64,000 nt of DNA from Verrucomicrobiota bacterium (lineage in GTDB: Bacteria > Verrucomicrobiota > Verrucomicrobiia > Chthoniobacterales > Chthoniobacteraceae), in contig JAPLTE010000129.1 in assembly GCA_026398235.1 (NCBI GenBank), positions 1 through 64,000 on the forward strand. Reading direction: 5' to 3'. The notes beneath the pieces are model-generated. The model saw nothing but the letters and a program-made list of their open reading frames with translations, ran no database searches and was not told the origin of the DNA. The number at the start of each line of letters is the position of its first letter. The first letter of the stretch is position 1. The translations under genes were made by a program, and so were the position numbers. This document shows positions 9,589 through 18,666 of this stretch, piece after piece.

Positions 9589-12500
9589 ATGTCCGATTCT
9601 TTCGTCCATCTGCATCTCCACACGGAATATTCCACCCTCGACGGAGCGGTGCGCATTCCGGCGCTGATGAAAAAGGCGAAGGAGTTCGGGATGCCCGCCG
9701 TTGCGATCACCGACCACGGGGTGATGTATGGGGCCGTGGAATTCTACCTCGCCGCCCAGAAGGCCGGAATCAAGCCGATCATCGGGTGCGAGGTGTACAT
9801 GGCCCCGGGTTCGCTTTTTGAAAAAAAGGCGACGAGCGCCCGCGACGCCTCCTTCCATTTCACCCTGCTGGCCGAGAACGAGGAGGGGTATAAAAACCTC
9901 GTGAAGCTGGTCTCCATCGGCCAGCTCGACGGGATGTATTACAAGCCGCGGATCGACCATGAACACCTCGCGAAATTTTCCAAAGGGTTGATCGGCCTCA
10001 GTGCTTGTTTGAAGGGCGAAATCCCGATGGCGTTGCAGGAGGACAATTACGCCAAGGCGCGCGAGCTGGCGGCGACCTACCGGGACATCCTCGGCCCGGA
10101 GAATTTCTTCCTGGAGATGCACAACCACGGCCTGGAGCAGCAGCGCAAGATCAACGCCGCCATGCCCCGTCTGGCGCAGGAACTCGGCCTTGGGCTGGTC
10201 GCCGCCAACGACGTCCATTTCCTGAACCGCGAAGACCACGAGGCCCACGACGTGCTCATCTGCATCGGCACCGGCTCCAACGTCACCGACGAGCGCCGGA
10301 TGCGCTACACGCCGGAATTATACTTTAAATCCCCCGCAGAAATGCGGGCGCTCTTCGCCGATCACCCGGAGGCGTGCGACAATACGCTGCTCATCGCCGA
10401 GCGCTGCGGGTTTAAACTCGACACCACGCCCAAATACCCGGACTACCAACCGCCCGCCGGGAAGACGCAAAACCAGTACCTGCGCGAGATCACCGAAGAA
10501 GGGATCCGCAGGAGGTACAAAGGAATGGCGGACAGCGAGGAAGTCCAGAAACGGTATGCGCTGGAGATCGACGTCTTGGAAAAACAGGGGTTCGTGAACT
10601 ATTTCCTGATCGTCTGGGATTTCATCCACTGGGCCAAACAGCAGGGCATTCCCGTGGGCCCGGGGCGCGGCTCGGCTGCCGGCTCGCTCATCGCCTACGC
10701 GATGGGGATCACCGACATCGACCCGATCCAGTTCAAGCTGCTCTTTGAACGTTTCCTCAACCCCGAACGCGTGAGCCCGCCCGACATCGACGTCGATTTC
10801 TGCCAAAACCGGCGGCCCGAGGTGATTGAATATGTCCGCAACAAATACGGCGAGCGGGCGGTCTCGCAAATCATCACCTTCGGCACGCTCGGAGCAAAAT
10901 CGGTGATCCGCGATGTGGCGCGCGTGATGGGCTGGCCTTATGGCGACGCCGACCGCGTGGCGAAGATGATCCCCAACGAACTCAACATCACCCTCACCGG
11001 TTACGACGAAAAGGACAAGGAAACGGGCCAGATGAAGCACGTCGATGGAGCCATCGACAAAAACCCGGAACTCAAGGCCGCCGTGGATAACGAACCGGCC
11101 ACGCGCGACCTCTGGGATGCCGCAACAAAGCTCGAAGGCTTGACCCGCGGCGTCGGCGTCCATGCGGCGGGCGTCGTCATCGGCGCGTGCGACTTGAGCG
11201 AATATATCCCGCTCACCCGCGCCAACGACGGCTCCATCGTGAGCCAGTACGCAATGGGTCCGCTCACGGAAGTCGGCATGCTCAAGTGCGACTTTCTGGG
11301 ACTCAAAACGCTCACCGTCATCACCGACGCCCAGGCGCTCATCCGCAAGCACTCCCCGGAGTTTGACATCAGCGTGATCCCGCTTGATGACAAAAAGACC
11401 TACGACCTGCTCAACCGCGGCGAAACCTGCGCGGTGTTCCAGTTGGAATCCGGCGGCATGGTCAACGTCTGCCGTCAGTTCGACCTGACGGACATCGAAG
11501 ACATCAACGCCATCCTGGCGCTCTACCGGCCCGGCCCGATGGAACTGATCCCGGACTACATCAAACGCAAGAAGGGGCTCGCAAAGGTCAAATACGCCCA
11601 CCCGCTGCTGGCCAAGGTCTGCGGCGAAACCTATGGCATCATGGTCTATCAGGAGCAGGTCATGCAGGCCGTGCAGGTGCTCGCAGGCTACACGCTCGGC
11701 GGCGCGGATTTGCTGCGCCGCGCGATGGGCAAAAAGGACAAGGAGAAGATGGCCAAGGAGCGCGTCACCTTTGTGGAAGGGTGCGCGAAGCTCAACAACA
11801 TTCCCGCCGACAAGGCCAACGAGATTTTCGATTTGCTCGAAAAATTCGCGGGCTACGGCTTCAACCGTTCCCACTCCGCCGCGTATGCCTGGGTGAGCTA
11901 CCAGACGGCGTTCCTCAAGGCCAACTACCCCGTCGAATTCATGGCGGCGGTGATGAGCAACGAAATTTCCAACACCGACAAGATCAGCATCTTCGTGGCC
12001 GAGTGCGACCGGATGGGGATCAAAATCCTCGAGCCGGACGTGAACAAAAGCTCCCTCAAGTTCGCGCCGGAGCCGGTCGATGGCACCCTGCCGCCCAAGG
12101 CCGATGGAACCGAATACCACGGGGCGATCCGGTACGGATTGGCAGCCATCAAGAACGTCGGCGAAGCGGCGATGGAAGCGGCGATTGCGGAGCGCGAAGC
12201 CCACGGCCCGTTCACCTCGATGGAAGATTTTTGCGGGCGGGTCGATTCCAAAAAAATGAACAAAAAGGGGCTCGAATGCCTCGTCAAATGCGGCGCGTTC
12301 GACTTCACCGGAATGGAGCGCGCCCAGCTTTTCTCCGAGATCGACGGCGCAATGGCTTCCGCCGCGAGCGCGCACCGCGACAAGGCCGCCGGGCAGGTCT
12401 CCATGTTCGACGTGTTCGAGACAACCCCCAAAGCGGCCAAGAAAGCAGGTTCCACCGTGCAGCCGTGGAGCCAGAGCGAAAAGCTCGGGTTCGAAAAAGA

Positions 12501-13083
12501 ACTGCTGGGATTCTACGTCACCGGCCATCCGCTCGACGAATACCGGACGGCGCTCGAAAGCGGGAAATTCATCCCGATCGCCGCGCTGCCCGAGCAGGAA
12601 GACAAGAGCACCGTCACCATCGCCGGAGCGCTGACCACGGTGGAGCGGCGGTTCACCAAAAAAGAGAGCAAACCGTTTGCGATCGTCACGCTCGAAGACC
12701 TCACCGGCCAACTCGAAGTGATGATTTGGAGCGAGACGTTCAACAAAACCCAGGCGTTCCTGATTCAGGGGGCCGTGGTCTCCATGACCGGCAAGCTTGA
12801 TCTCCGCGAGGAAGGGCCGCGTCTGACGGCCAACGAAATCAAACCCGTGCCGAAACCGACCTCATCGGAAAAGCCGCTGGTGCTCACGCTCGACCGCACG
12901 GCTACCCAGCCGCGCGACCTGGAACTGATCCGTGACGTCATCTGGCAGAACCCCGGCAACCGCCGCATCATCCTGCGCATCACCGGCGGCGACGCCCAGC
13001 CGCTCCGCCTCATCCCGTCCGACGAATTCCGCGTCAACCCCGAAGCCGAAGCCAAGCTGGCAAGGTGGATTGAGGCAAAATAG
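9589..13083 (+). CDS. dnaE: DNA polymerase III alpha subunit
   Basis: Replicative polymerase subunit, 1164 residues, complete. The N-terminal PHP domain begins with FVHLHLHTEYSTLDGA and carries metal-binding His7, His9 and His11, so it may retain PHP activity. The catalytic aspartates lie in PPDIDVDF near residues 398-402, preceded by GPGRGSAAGSL. The palm, fingers and helix-hairpin-helix regions follow, with KKMNKKGLECLVKCGAFD, and then an OB fold (about 1000-1090). It has DnaE1 rather than DnaE2/PolC architecture. The start at 9589 is the first Met and gives the conserved N-terminus. A 797-codon antisense frame inside it is a GC-rich shadow. Confidence 0.98.
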   Translation: MSDSFVHLHLHTEYSTLDGAVRIPALMKKAKEFGMPAVAITDHGVMYGAVEFYLAAQKAGIKPIIGCEVYMAPGSLFEKKATSARDASFHFTLLAENEEGYKNLVKLVSIGQLDGMYYKPRIDHEHLAKFSKGLIGLSACLKGEIPMALQEDNYAKARELAATYRDILGPENFFLEMHNHGLEQQRKINAAMPRLAQELGLGLVAANDVHFLNREDHEAHDVLICIGTGSNVTDERRMRYTPELYFKSPAEMRALFADHPEACDNTLLIAERCGFKLDTTPKYPDYQPPAGKTQNQYLREITEEGIRRRYKGMADSEEVQKRYALEIDVLEKQGFVNYFLIVWDFIHWAKQQGIPVGPGRGSAAGSLIAYAMGITDIDPIQFKLLFERFLNPERVSPPDIDVDFCQNRRPEVIEYVRNKYGERAVSQIITFGTLGAKSVIRDVARVMGWPYGDADRVAKMIPNELNITLTGYDEKDKETGQMKHVDGAIDKNPELKAAVDNEPATRDLWDAATKLEGLTRGVGVHAAGVVIGACDLSEYIPLTRANDGSIVSQYAMGPLTEVGMLKCDFLGLKTLTVITDAQALIRKHSPEFDISVIPLDDKKTYDLLNRGETCAVFQLESGGMVNVCRQFDLTDIEDINAILALYRPGPMELIPDYIKRKKGLAKVKYAHPLLAKVCGETYGIMVYQEQVMQAVQVLAGYTLGGADLLRRAMGKKDKEKMAKERVTFVEGCAKLNNIPADKANEIFDLLEKFAGYGFNRSHSAAYAWVSYQTAFLKANYPVEFMAAVMSNEISNTDKISIFVAECDRMGIKILEPDVNKSSLKFAPEPVDGTLPPKADGTEYHGAIRYGLAAIKNVGEAAMEAAIAEREAHGPFTSMEDFCGRVDSKKMNKKGLECLVKCGAFDFTGMERAQLFSEIDGAMASAASAHRDKAAGQVSMFDVFETTPKAAKKAGSTVQPWSQSEKLGFEKELLGFYVTGHPLDEYRTALESGKFIPIAALPEQEDKSTVTIAGALTTVERRFTKKESKPFAIVTLEDLTGQLEVMIWSETFNKTQAFLIQGAVVSMTGKLDLREEGPRLTANEIKPVPKPTSSEKPLVLTLDRTATQPRDLELIRDVIWQNPGNRRIILRITGGDAQPLRLIPSDEFRVNPEAEAKLARWIEAK

Positions 13084-13100
13084 AAGAGAGAGGAGCATCC

Positions 13101-13161
13101 GCAGATTACGCAGATTACGCAGATTACGCAGATTACGCAGATTACGCAGATTACGCAGATT
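13101..13161. repeat. Nine-base tandem repeat (GCAGATTAC)
   Basis: Six full copies and one partial copy of GCAGATTAC directly follow dnaE. A related inverted sequence (ATCTGCATCTGCGAAATCTGC) follows at about 13170-13196, so the whole can fold into a hairpin and may end the dnaE transcript. There are no spacers, so this is not a CRISPR array. Confidence 0.9.
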
Positions 13162-13250
13162 TTAAGGTTTGCCTGATCTGCATCTGCGAAATCTGCCGAC
13201 AACGCTTCTTCCTGATTTTCTTTTCTCCCGGCCTACCCTAAATTGATTCC

Positions 13251-13703
13251 ATGCAATTGACCGACGAACAAAAACGGGAAGTGGCCAGCTGGATTGCTGG
13301 GGGGGCGAAGCTTTCGGAAGTGCAACAGCGCCTCGATGAGGCATTTGGCGTCCGGCTCACCTACATGGAGGCCCGCCTGCTCGTGGACGATTTGAAGCTC
13401 GTGCCGCAGGAAAAAGCCGCGCCGGTCGAAAAGAAACCGGATGCGGGAATCGTCGCTCCGGTAGCCGAGCCCGCTCCCACGCCCGCCCACGGAGTCTGCG
13501 TGGAAGTGGATTCCATCATGCGCCCCGGCGCGCTTGTCAGCGGCAAAGTGACGTTCAGCGATGGCGTGAGTGCCGATTGGTCGCTCGACCAGGCCGGGCG
13601 GTTCAGTCTCATCCCGTCCCAGGAGGGATACCGCCCCTCGCAGGGGGATTTGGCCGAGTTCCGCAAAATCCTGGAGCGCGAACTCACCCGCCAAGGGCTT
13701 TAA
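13251..13703 (+). CDS. Hypothetical protein with N-terminal helical domain
   Basis: 150 residues. The first 55 form a helical, possibly HTH-like domain (LTDEQKREVASWIAGGAKLSEVQ). A Pro/Ala/Val linker follows to about residue 85. The C-terminus is a compact beta domain (VEVDSIMRPGALVSGKVTF) that ends in a helix rich in charged residues. It has no signal peptide or membrane segment. The N-terminal half resembles a region that senses or binds nucleic acid, but this is only a guess. The pattern of synonymous GC-rich codons and the strong start context support a real gene. No function is assigned. Confidence 0.7.
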   Translation: MQLTDEQKREVASWIAGGAKLSEVQQRLDEAFGVRLTYMEARLLVDDLKLVPQEKAAPVEKKPDAGIVAPVAEPAPTPAHGVCVEVDSIMRPGALVSGKVTFSDGVSADWSLDQAGRFSLIPSQEGYRPSQGDLAEFRKILERELTRQGL

Positions 13704-14015
13704 AGCGTTTCTCACAAGGACCAGGTCGGGTGGATCGCGACCTCCGGGCGCGATTCGGGGGAGGGCATTGCAAGCAAATCAGCTCGCTGCGCTCGATCTG
13801 CTTTAAAAAATCGTCCGCGGAGCGGTCGATCCACCAAATGATGGTGATTCGGAAATTCTTTTAAATGGCCGTTGGGAATGGCTTGGGATGACAAGCAGGT
13901 TGGCGCCCTTGGTTCTTTTTCCTGATTTCCTGATTTCCTGATAAATCTTTCCTGATTCTGGATCCCTTTTTAAAACCGACCTCGCTTGCGCCACCGGATT
14001 GTTGTAGAGTTTGCT
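13704..14015. other. Intergenic region with repeats, no gene
   Basis: Holds a repeat element at 13729-13839 and, at 13918-13960, several copies of TTTCCTGATT. The short frames seen here are AT/GC-skew accidents. Confidence 0.6.
13729..13839. repeat. Short element with inverted ends (MITE- or REPIN-like)
   Basis: The left end GGTGGATCGCGACCTCCG and right end CGGAGCGGTCGATCCACC are imperfect inverted repeats about 110 bp apart. The left-end sequence recurs at 14709-14735 (GGTGGATAGCGACCTCCGGG), there in a back-to-back pair with GGTCGCTCCACC at 14673-14685. The recurrence indicates a dispersed family. Confidence 0.55.
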
Positions 14016-14597
14016 ATGGATGAGACTCCACGCATTCTCGCATTTGCTGGCAGCTTACGCGCCGGGTCATTTAATAAGCGGCTGATCAAAATCGCCGTCG
14101 AGGGGGCGCGCGCGGCGGGCGCGGAGGTGACCCTCATCGATTTGCTCGATTTCCCACTGCCGATTCTCAATCAGGACGACGAGGCCGCCCATGGGCTCCC
14201 GGAGAATGCCAAAAAATTAAAGGCACTCTTTGTCAGCCATCACGGGTTGCTCATTTCCTCGCCCGAATACAACAGTTCCATTACCGGCGTGCTCAAGAAC
14301 GTGATCGACTGGGTTTCGCGCGCGGAAACCGAGGACGAACCGCCGCTGATCGCCTACACCGGCAAAACGTGCGCTTTGGTAAGCGCCTCGCCGGGGGCGC
14401 TGGGGGGATTGCGCGCGCTGGTGCATGTGCGCGCCATTCTCGGCAACATCGGGGTCTTTGTGCTGCCCGGTCAGGTCTCGATTCCCAAGGCCGACGAAGC
14501 TTTTGATGAAAACGGCGCGCTCAGGGATGCCCACAAGCAGAAATCCGTTCATGATCTGGCCCGGAAACTGGTGGAAGTGACGCGCAAGCTGGGGTAA
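14016..14597 (+). CDS. NADPH-dependent FMN reductase family protein
   Basis: 193-residue flavodoxin-like oxidoreductase. The FMN phosphate loop is FAGSLRAGSFNKRL (residues 7-20), and the flavin-ring loop is SPEYNSSITGVLKNVIDW. Members reduce FMN, quinones, azo compounds or chromate with NAD(P)H; the substrate cannot be told from sequence. The start at 14016 puts the first beta strand in the usual place. The gene stands alone and is followed by a palindromic repeat that may act as terminator. Confidence 0.88.
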   Translation: MDETPRILAFAGSLRAGSFNKRLIKIAVEGARAAGAEVTLIDLLDFPLPILNQDDEAAHGLPENAKKLKALFVSHHGLLISSPEYNSSITGVLKNVIDWVSRAETEDEPPLIAYTGKTCALVSASPGALGGLRALVHVRAILGNIGVFVLPGQVSIPKADEAFDENGALRDAHKQKSVHDLARKLVEVTRKLG

Positions 14598-14667
14598 AAA
14601 GCGAAAGAAATAGCCGCAAAAAAGGCACGCAAAAGGGAAAACCTGCTTTCGACGACACCACCCCGGA

Positions 14668-14735
14668 ATCGCCCGCGGTCGCTCCACCCTCCAAGGATCA
14701 TGCAGTCTGGTGGATAGCGACCTCCGGGCGCGATG
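14668..14735. repeat. Inverted pair of dispersed repeat ends
   Basis: GCGGTCGCTCCACC and GGTGGATAGCGACCTCCGGGCGC face each other and can form a hairpin downstream of the FMN reductase. They are the same ends as in the element at 13729-13839. Confidence 0.5.
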
Positions 14736-14755
14736 CGAACGGCACACAATAAAAA

Positions 14756-14783
14756 ACGCCGGGGCTCCGAAGAACCCCGGCGT
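14756..14783 (-). terminator. Terminator of the first outer-membrane protein gene
   Basis: CGCCGGGG stem with loop CTCCGAAGAA-type sequence and CCCCGGCG, followed on the minus strand by a T run (plus-strand A run at 14751-14756). Confidence 0.88.
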
Positions 14784-14799
14784 GTCATTTAAGTGTTGT

Positions 14800-15441
14800 T
14801 TAGAACACGAACCGGACACCGGCGCGCGTGGTGCTCACGTCGTTCCGATTGTCCCCGGTCATGAAGTTCCAGCGCCAATCGGTGAAGACGCCGACTTTCG
14901 GGGTGATGCGAACTTCAACCCCGGCGCCTACGTCCGAGAAGCCGCAGTTCTCGTCACTAAAGAGCGCTCCGCCGCCACCGAAAATATACGGAGCCACACC
15001 GAACGTGGTGAACTCCATCGGGTAACGCAGGATCAGGTTCGCCGTGACCTGGGAGCCGACTTCCTTATCAAAGCTCCGGGGAATATCTCTCCCCTTGGCG
15101 AGCAGGGCATCGTGAGTTTCCTGGGAAATGCCAGGCCGGGTGCCATTCCACCAATTGCCTTCCACGCCCACGCCGAAATAGCGGGCGAAGAAGTAGGTCA
15201 CTCCCACGCCACCGCCGCTGCCGTCCACGAAGAACTGCGGTTTGATAATATCACCCCCGTTTTTGGACAACTGGGGATCCCGATGTTGCGCGTCATTATA
15301 AGAATAAAACGCGTCCAAGGCGAATTCCTTATCCTGAAAGAACTGTGGAGCCGCTGGTTGTTTAAAATCCTTGGCAGGGCCTGCAAAAGCCGAGCCCACT
15401 ACTGCGCATACCGCCAAGGCACTGAGAGTTAATTTTTTCAT
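14800..15441 (-). CDS. Outer-membrane beta-barrel protein (paralogue 1)
   Basis: 213 residues with a clear signal peptide (MKKLTLSALAVCAVVGSAFA). The rest is a small beta-barrel with aromatic-girdle strands (FFARYFGVGVEGNWWNG, APYIFGGGGALFSDENCG, VGVFTDWRWNF) and a terminal Phe (RAGVRFVF), the BAM recognition signal. The start at 15441 is fixed by the signal peptide and by an AAAGGAAA Shine-Dalgarno. It shares about half its residues with the next minus-strand gene (15755-16699), so the two come from a duplication. An OmpA-like or porin-like structural role is likely; the ligand is unknown. Confidence 0.85.
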   Translation of the reverse strand: MKKLTLSALAVCAVVGSAFAGPAKDFKQPAAPQFFQDKEFALDAFYSYNDAQHRDPQLSKNGGDIIKPQFFVDGSGGGVGVTYFFARYFGVGVEGNWWNGTRPGISQETHDALLAKGRDIPRSFDKEVGSQVTANLILRYPMEFTTFGVAPYIFGGGGALFSDENCGFSDVGAGVEVRITPKVGVFTDWRWNFMTGDNRNDVSTTRAGVRFVF

Positions 15442-15544
15442 GTGGTTTCCTTTGGTTTGTTTGCTAGTTGAGAGCGATAAATATCGCTTGATAGCAAGGG
15501 AAGGAACTTTTTGCCGGGCAAGCAAGCACAATCTCTCACCCAAA

Positions 15545-15690
15545 CGCGCTATTTTAGAAGCTGTCTAAAAATTCGGCGAGGGTGCGCAAGAGGGGAAAAC
15601 GGGGTATGACAAGGCACGAGCGAGGAGCCTATCTGTGGAGAGGCGACGAGGGAGTAACGCCTCAAATAATTCTTGTTCCCACTTTCGCGA
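15545..15690. other. Intergenic region between the two barrel genes
   Basis: No gene. It contains GC-rich sequence with short direct GAGGAG/GGCGACGAGGGAG motifs that looks like a dispersed repeat rather than coding DNA. Confidence 0.4.
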
Positions 15691-15698
15691 CAAAAAAA

Positions 15699-15722
15699 CG
15701 CCGGGGCATTCAAGCCCCGGCG
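15699..15722 (-). terminator. Terminator of the second outer-membrane protein gene
   Basis: CGCCGGGG / CCCCGGCG stem with a CATTCAAG-type loop and a T run on the minus strand (A run at 15692-15698). The stem is identical to that after paralogue 1, so the terminator was duplicated with the gene. Confidence 0.88.
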
Positions 15723-15754
15723 CTCTGGTTTTTTCCGATCGTTCGATGCAGCGA

Positions 15755-16699
15755 TTAGAATACGAAGCGAACGCCCACGCGGGTCATGTTCACGTCGTTG
15801 TGATCCCGGTTCCGATTGTTGTCGAGATCGAGGCCGACAGTGCGTGCAAAATCCCGGATTTCGCCATTGTCGTCATTATTACGATCCACGAACTCCCAGC
15901 GCCAGTCGGTGAAGAAGCCCATGTAGGGGGTGACACGGAATTCAACGCCCAAACCGATGTGACCGAACCCGACGCTGTGGCCATCAAACATCCCGCCGCC
16001 ACCGCCGAAGATGTACGGTGCCCAGCAGATCGGCCCTTCAAACGGATAACGCAGGATGAGGCTCCCGGTGACCTGATTGACGACCTTCCGGTGGTTGCGG
16101 CGGTTGAATTCAGCGCTTCTGGTGATGAGCAACGTACTGGGATCAACCACAGTAACATTGGTCTGGCCAGCGGCGGTGAGGGCAGCAGCAACAGCTGCGG
16201 CCGTTCCGGCGTTCACCCCATTGAGGGTAATCGTATCTTGCAAGCCGAACTGCCCGTCATTGCCTTGCCGGATACCGTCCCACCAGTTGCCTTCCACGCC
16301 GATACCGACGTAGCGGGTAAAGAAGTAGTTCAAGCCGACGCCTCCACCACTGCTGTCTTTAAAGCGCCGCTCATCAAAACCCGAGGCTTCTCCGCTGGTC
16401 ACCACGGTGCTACCCGCAGGGACAATGGCCGGGTTATTGATCAAGGAACTGGCCGTAATGCTGTTCGGCGGAATCGGCGTGAGCGCCGGAGCCGTCAGGA
16501 AACTATCACTGACCGTCCTGTGGTCTTGGTGCTGCGCATCGTTGAAGGAATAAAAGAGGTCCAACTGGAGCTCTTGATCCTTAAAGCAAGGCGTGGCACA
16601 TGGTTGCTTGAATTCCTTGGAAACGACAGGGCAGGGTCCGGCGAATGCCGTTCCGACCACCGCGAACGCTGCCAAGGCGCTAAGTGTGAGTTTTTTCAT
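15755..16699 (-). CDS. Outer-membrane beta-barrel protein (paralogue 2)
   Basis: 314 residues with signal peptide MKKLTLSALAAFAVVGTAFA, nearly identical to paralogue 1. The barrel strands correspond (FFTRYVGIGVEGNWWDG, APYIFGGGGGMFDGHSVGFG, MGFFTDWRWEF) and the C-terminus is RVGVRFVF. It is about 100 residues longer because of extra extracellular loops: a Thr/Pro/Ser-rich insertion near residues 50-95, an Ala-rich loop near 150-190 and an acidic Asp/Asn-rich loop before the last strand that could bind calcium. The frame is open upstream to 17050, but the signal peptide fixes the start at 16699. The function is unknown beyond an outer-membrane structural or uptake role. Confidence 0.85.
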   Translation of the reverse strand: MKKLTLSALAAFAVVGTAFAGPCPVVSKEFKQPCATPCFKDQELQLDLFYSFNDAQHQDHRTVSDSFLTAPALTPIPPNSITASSLINNPAIVPAGSTVVTSGEASGFDERRFKDSSGGGVGLNYFFTRYVGIGVEGNWWDGIRQGNDGQFGLQDTITLNGVNAGTAAAVAAALTAAGQTNVTVVDPSTLLITRSAEFNRRNHRKVVNQVTGSLILRYPFEGPICWAPYIFGGGGGMFDGHSVGFGHIGLGVEFRVTPYMGFFTDWRWEFVDRNNDDNGEIRDFARTVGLDLDNNRNRDHNDVNMTRVGVRFVF

Positions 16700-17058
16700 G
16701 ATGTGTTTTTTTTGGTTTGTTTCTGTTGTGGCGATGCAAATCGCGCAGTGCCAAGGAAAGGAAAGTTTCGGGGGACAGGCAAGCGGTTTTAACTCGGTTA
16801 AAAGGGTAGGGGATTTCCTGATGTTCCTCATTTTGAGGCACTTACAAAAGCCATTTTTTGCACACATCCATCCCTCTGCCCACCCGCGAAATGGGACGGC
16901 ATCGCGCGAATTTTTCCCCCTCCCAAACCGTCGGCTTGGACGCGCCAACCGCCCCTCTCCGGCCTTTCGCCGGAATGGAGGCGGCCCGCCGCTAAAGTTT
17001 GCGATTGATATTATTTTTGGGCCACATAGAGTCTCCCTCCCTTCGCCCAAACACGCCG
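16700..17058. other. Intergenic region upstream of prs
   Basis: No gene is supported. It contains a CCGGCCTTTCGCCGG hairpin near 16959-16973 and should carry the divergent promoters for the barrel gene and prs, which cannot be assigned by eye. Confidence 0.5.
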
Positions 17059-18018
17059 ATGATGTCCCATTCCTCAGAAATGAAAATTTTTAGTGGTTCT
17101 GCCCACCGTGAGCTCGCCCGCCGTATTGCTGAATATGTGGGGGTTCCCTTCGGAGATGCCACCGTAGACTCGTTCCCCGACGGGGAGACTTTCGTCAAAA
17201 TCAACGAGAACGTGCGGGGTCGCGACGTGTTCCTCGTCCAGCCGACGAGCCCGCCGACCAACCAGAACCTGATGGAGCTGCTCATCATGGTGGACGCAGC
17301 ACGCCGGGCCAGCGCCGCCCGGATCACCGCGGTGATCCCGTTCTTCGGCTACGCACGGCAGGACCGCAAAGACCAGCCGCGGGTGCCGATCACTGCGAAG
17401 CTCATCGCCAATCTTTTGACCGCCGCCGGAGTGGACCGGATTTTGACCATGGACCTCCATGCGCAGCAAGTCGCCGGGTTCTTCGATATCCCGGTGGACC
17501 ACCTGCAAGCCCTCCCGGTGATTCATCGGTATCTGGCGAAGAAAAACATCCAGGATCTCGTGGTCGTCTCGCCCGACGTGGGCGGCGTGAAAAACGCGGG
17601 CCACTACGCCGAAGCCCTCGGGGCCGGGCTCGCCATCGTGGCCAAGCGCCGCAAGAGCGCGACCGAAATCGAACACCTCCACGTGATCGGCGACGTTGCA
17701 GGCAAGGATGTGATCATTGTGGACGATCTCACCGAAACCGCAGGGACCTTGACCAGCGCGGCCCGCAGCTTGAAAAAGCACGGCGCGAAGACCATCTACG
17801 CGGCTGTCTCTCACGCGGTCCTCTCGGACCTGGCGATCGAACGCTTCAAGGCGTCGGAAATCGCCGAACTCATCACCACCAACAGCGTGCCCGTGCGCGT
17901 GTGCGCAGGCGTGCCGCTCACCGTGCTCTGCATCGCGGAACTCCTCGGCGAAGGGATTAAGCGGATTCACAACGACGAATCCGTCAGTTCGCTATTTGAA
18001 CTCAAAGGAAACAAGTAA
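17059..18018 (+). CDS. prs: Ribose-phosphate pyrophosphokinase
   Basis: Makes PRPP from ribose-5-phosphate and ATP, the precursor for nucleotides, His and Trp. About 319 residues, the usual class I length. Motifs are the ATP loop (FGYARQDRKDQPR), the metal-binding TMDLHAQQVAGFFD and the PRPP loop (VIIVDDLTETAGTL, where many homologues have VDDMIDTAGT). Two adjacent Met codons at 17059 and 17062 are both possible starts; the Met of MKIFSGSA at 17080 is a third and would match the commonest N-terminus. It begins a run prs-rplY-pth-rpsF-ssb on the same strand with tiny gaps, probably one operon. Confidence 0.97.
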   Translation: MMSHSSEMKIFSGSAHRELARRIAEYVGVPFGDATVDSFPDGETFVKINENVRGRDVFLVQPTSPPTNQNLMELLIMVDAARRASAARITAVIPFFGYARQDRKDQPRVPITAKLIANLLTAAGVDRILTMDLHAQQVAGFFDIPVDHLQALPVIHRYLAKKNIQDLVVVSPDVGGVKNAGHYAEALGAGLAIVAKRRKSATEIEHLHVIGDVAGKDVIIVDDLTETAGTLTSAARSLKKHGAKTIYAAVSHAVLSDLAIERFKASEIAELITTNSVPVRVCAGVPLTVLCIAELLGEGIKRIHNDESVSSLFELKGNK

Positions 18019-18021
18019 GCT

Positions 18022-18666
18022 ATGGCAAAACAAGTCAAACTCGCCGCACAGGTTCGCTCTGAAACGGGCCGCACAGCGGTGAATAAAATCAAGAGCCAGG
18101 GTTTTGTCCCGGCAGTCATTTACGCCCACAACGAGACCCCCGTCTCCCTGCAAGTGGGTGCGCGCGACATCGACACGCTCCTTTCCCACGCCGTGGGCGA
18201 GCATTTGCTGGTCGAACTCGCCATCGCCGGCGGGTCCAACCGTCTGGCGATCATCCAGGAAGTCCAGCATCACCCCGTCACCCAGGCGGTGTTGCACGTC
18301 GATTTCCATGGCGTCTCTGCCGACGAGGAAATCGAATCCAGCATCCCCGTGGAAGCGGTCGGCGAAGCGGTGGGCGTCAAGAGCTACGGCGGCATCCTCG
18401 AACAGTTGGCGCGCTCGATCACCATCACGTGCTTGCCCAAGGATCTTCCCGAAGTCCTCAATGTGGACGTCTCTTCGCTCAACGTTGGCGATGCGATCCA
18501 CGTGAAAGACCTCCAACTCCCGGCGGGCGTCACCGCAGTGGATGGCGACGTCACCGTCTTCCTCGTGGCCGAACCGAACGTGGCAGCCGAAGCTCCGGCA
18601 GCCGAAGCCGCTGCGGCTCCGGAAGTGATCAAGGAGAAGAAGCCCGCCGCCGAAGAGAAGAAGTAA
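18022..18666 (+). CDS. rplY: 50S ribosomal protein L25 (general stress protein Ctc type)
   Basis: 214 residues, the long Ctc-type L25 that binds 5S rRNA. The N-terminal L25 beta-barrel (about 1-95, with RSETGRTAVNKIKSQGFVPA) is followed by the TL5 C-terminal domain (about 100-185) and an Ala/Glu/Lys-rich tail. It starts three bases after the prs stop and ends directly before pth; this prs-rplY-pth order is widely conserved. Confidence 0.96.
   Translation: MAKQVKLAAQVRSETGRTAVNKIKSQGFVPAVIYAHNETPVSLQVGARDIDTLLSHAVGEHLLVELAIAGGSNRLAIIQEVQHHPVTQAVLHVDFHGVSADEEIESSIPVEAVGEAVGVKSYGGILEQLARSITITCLPKDLPEVLNVDVSSLNVGDAIHVKDLQLPAGVTAVDGDVTVFLVAEPNVAAEAPAAEAAAAPEVIKEKKPAAEEKK

Noticed and set aside
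10318-12711. 797-codon minus-strand frame opposite dnaE
   Set aside because: Shadow of dnaE codon bias; no recognisable domain and no ribosome site.
13101-13161. Possible CRISPR array
   Set aside because: Nine-base units with no spacers; a simple tandem repeat.
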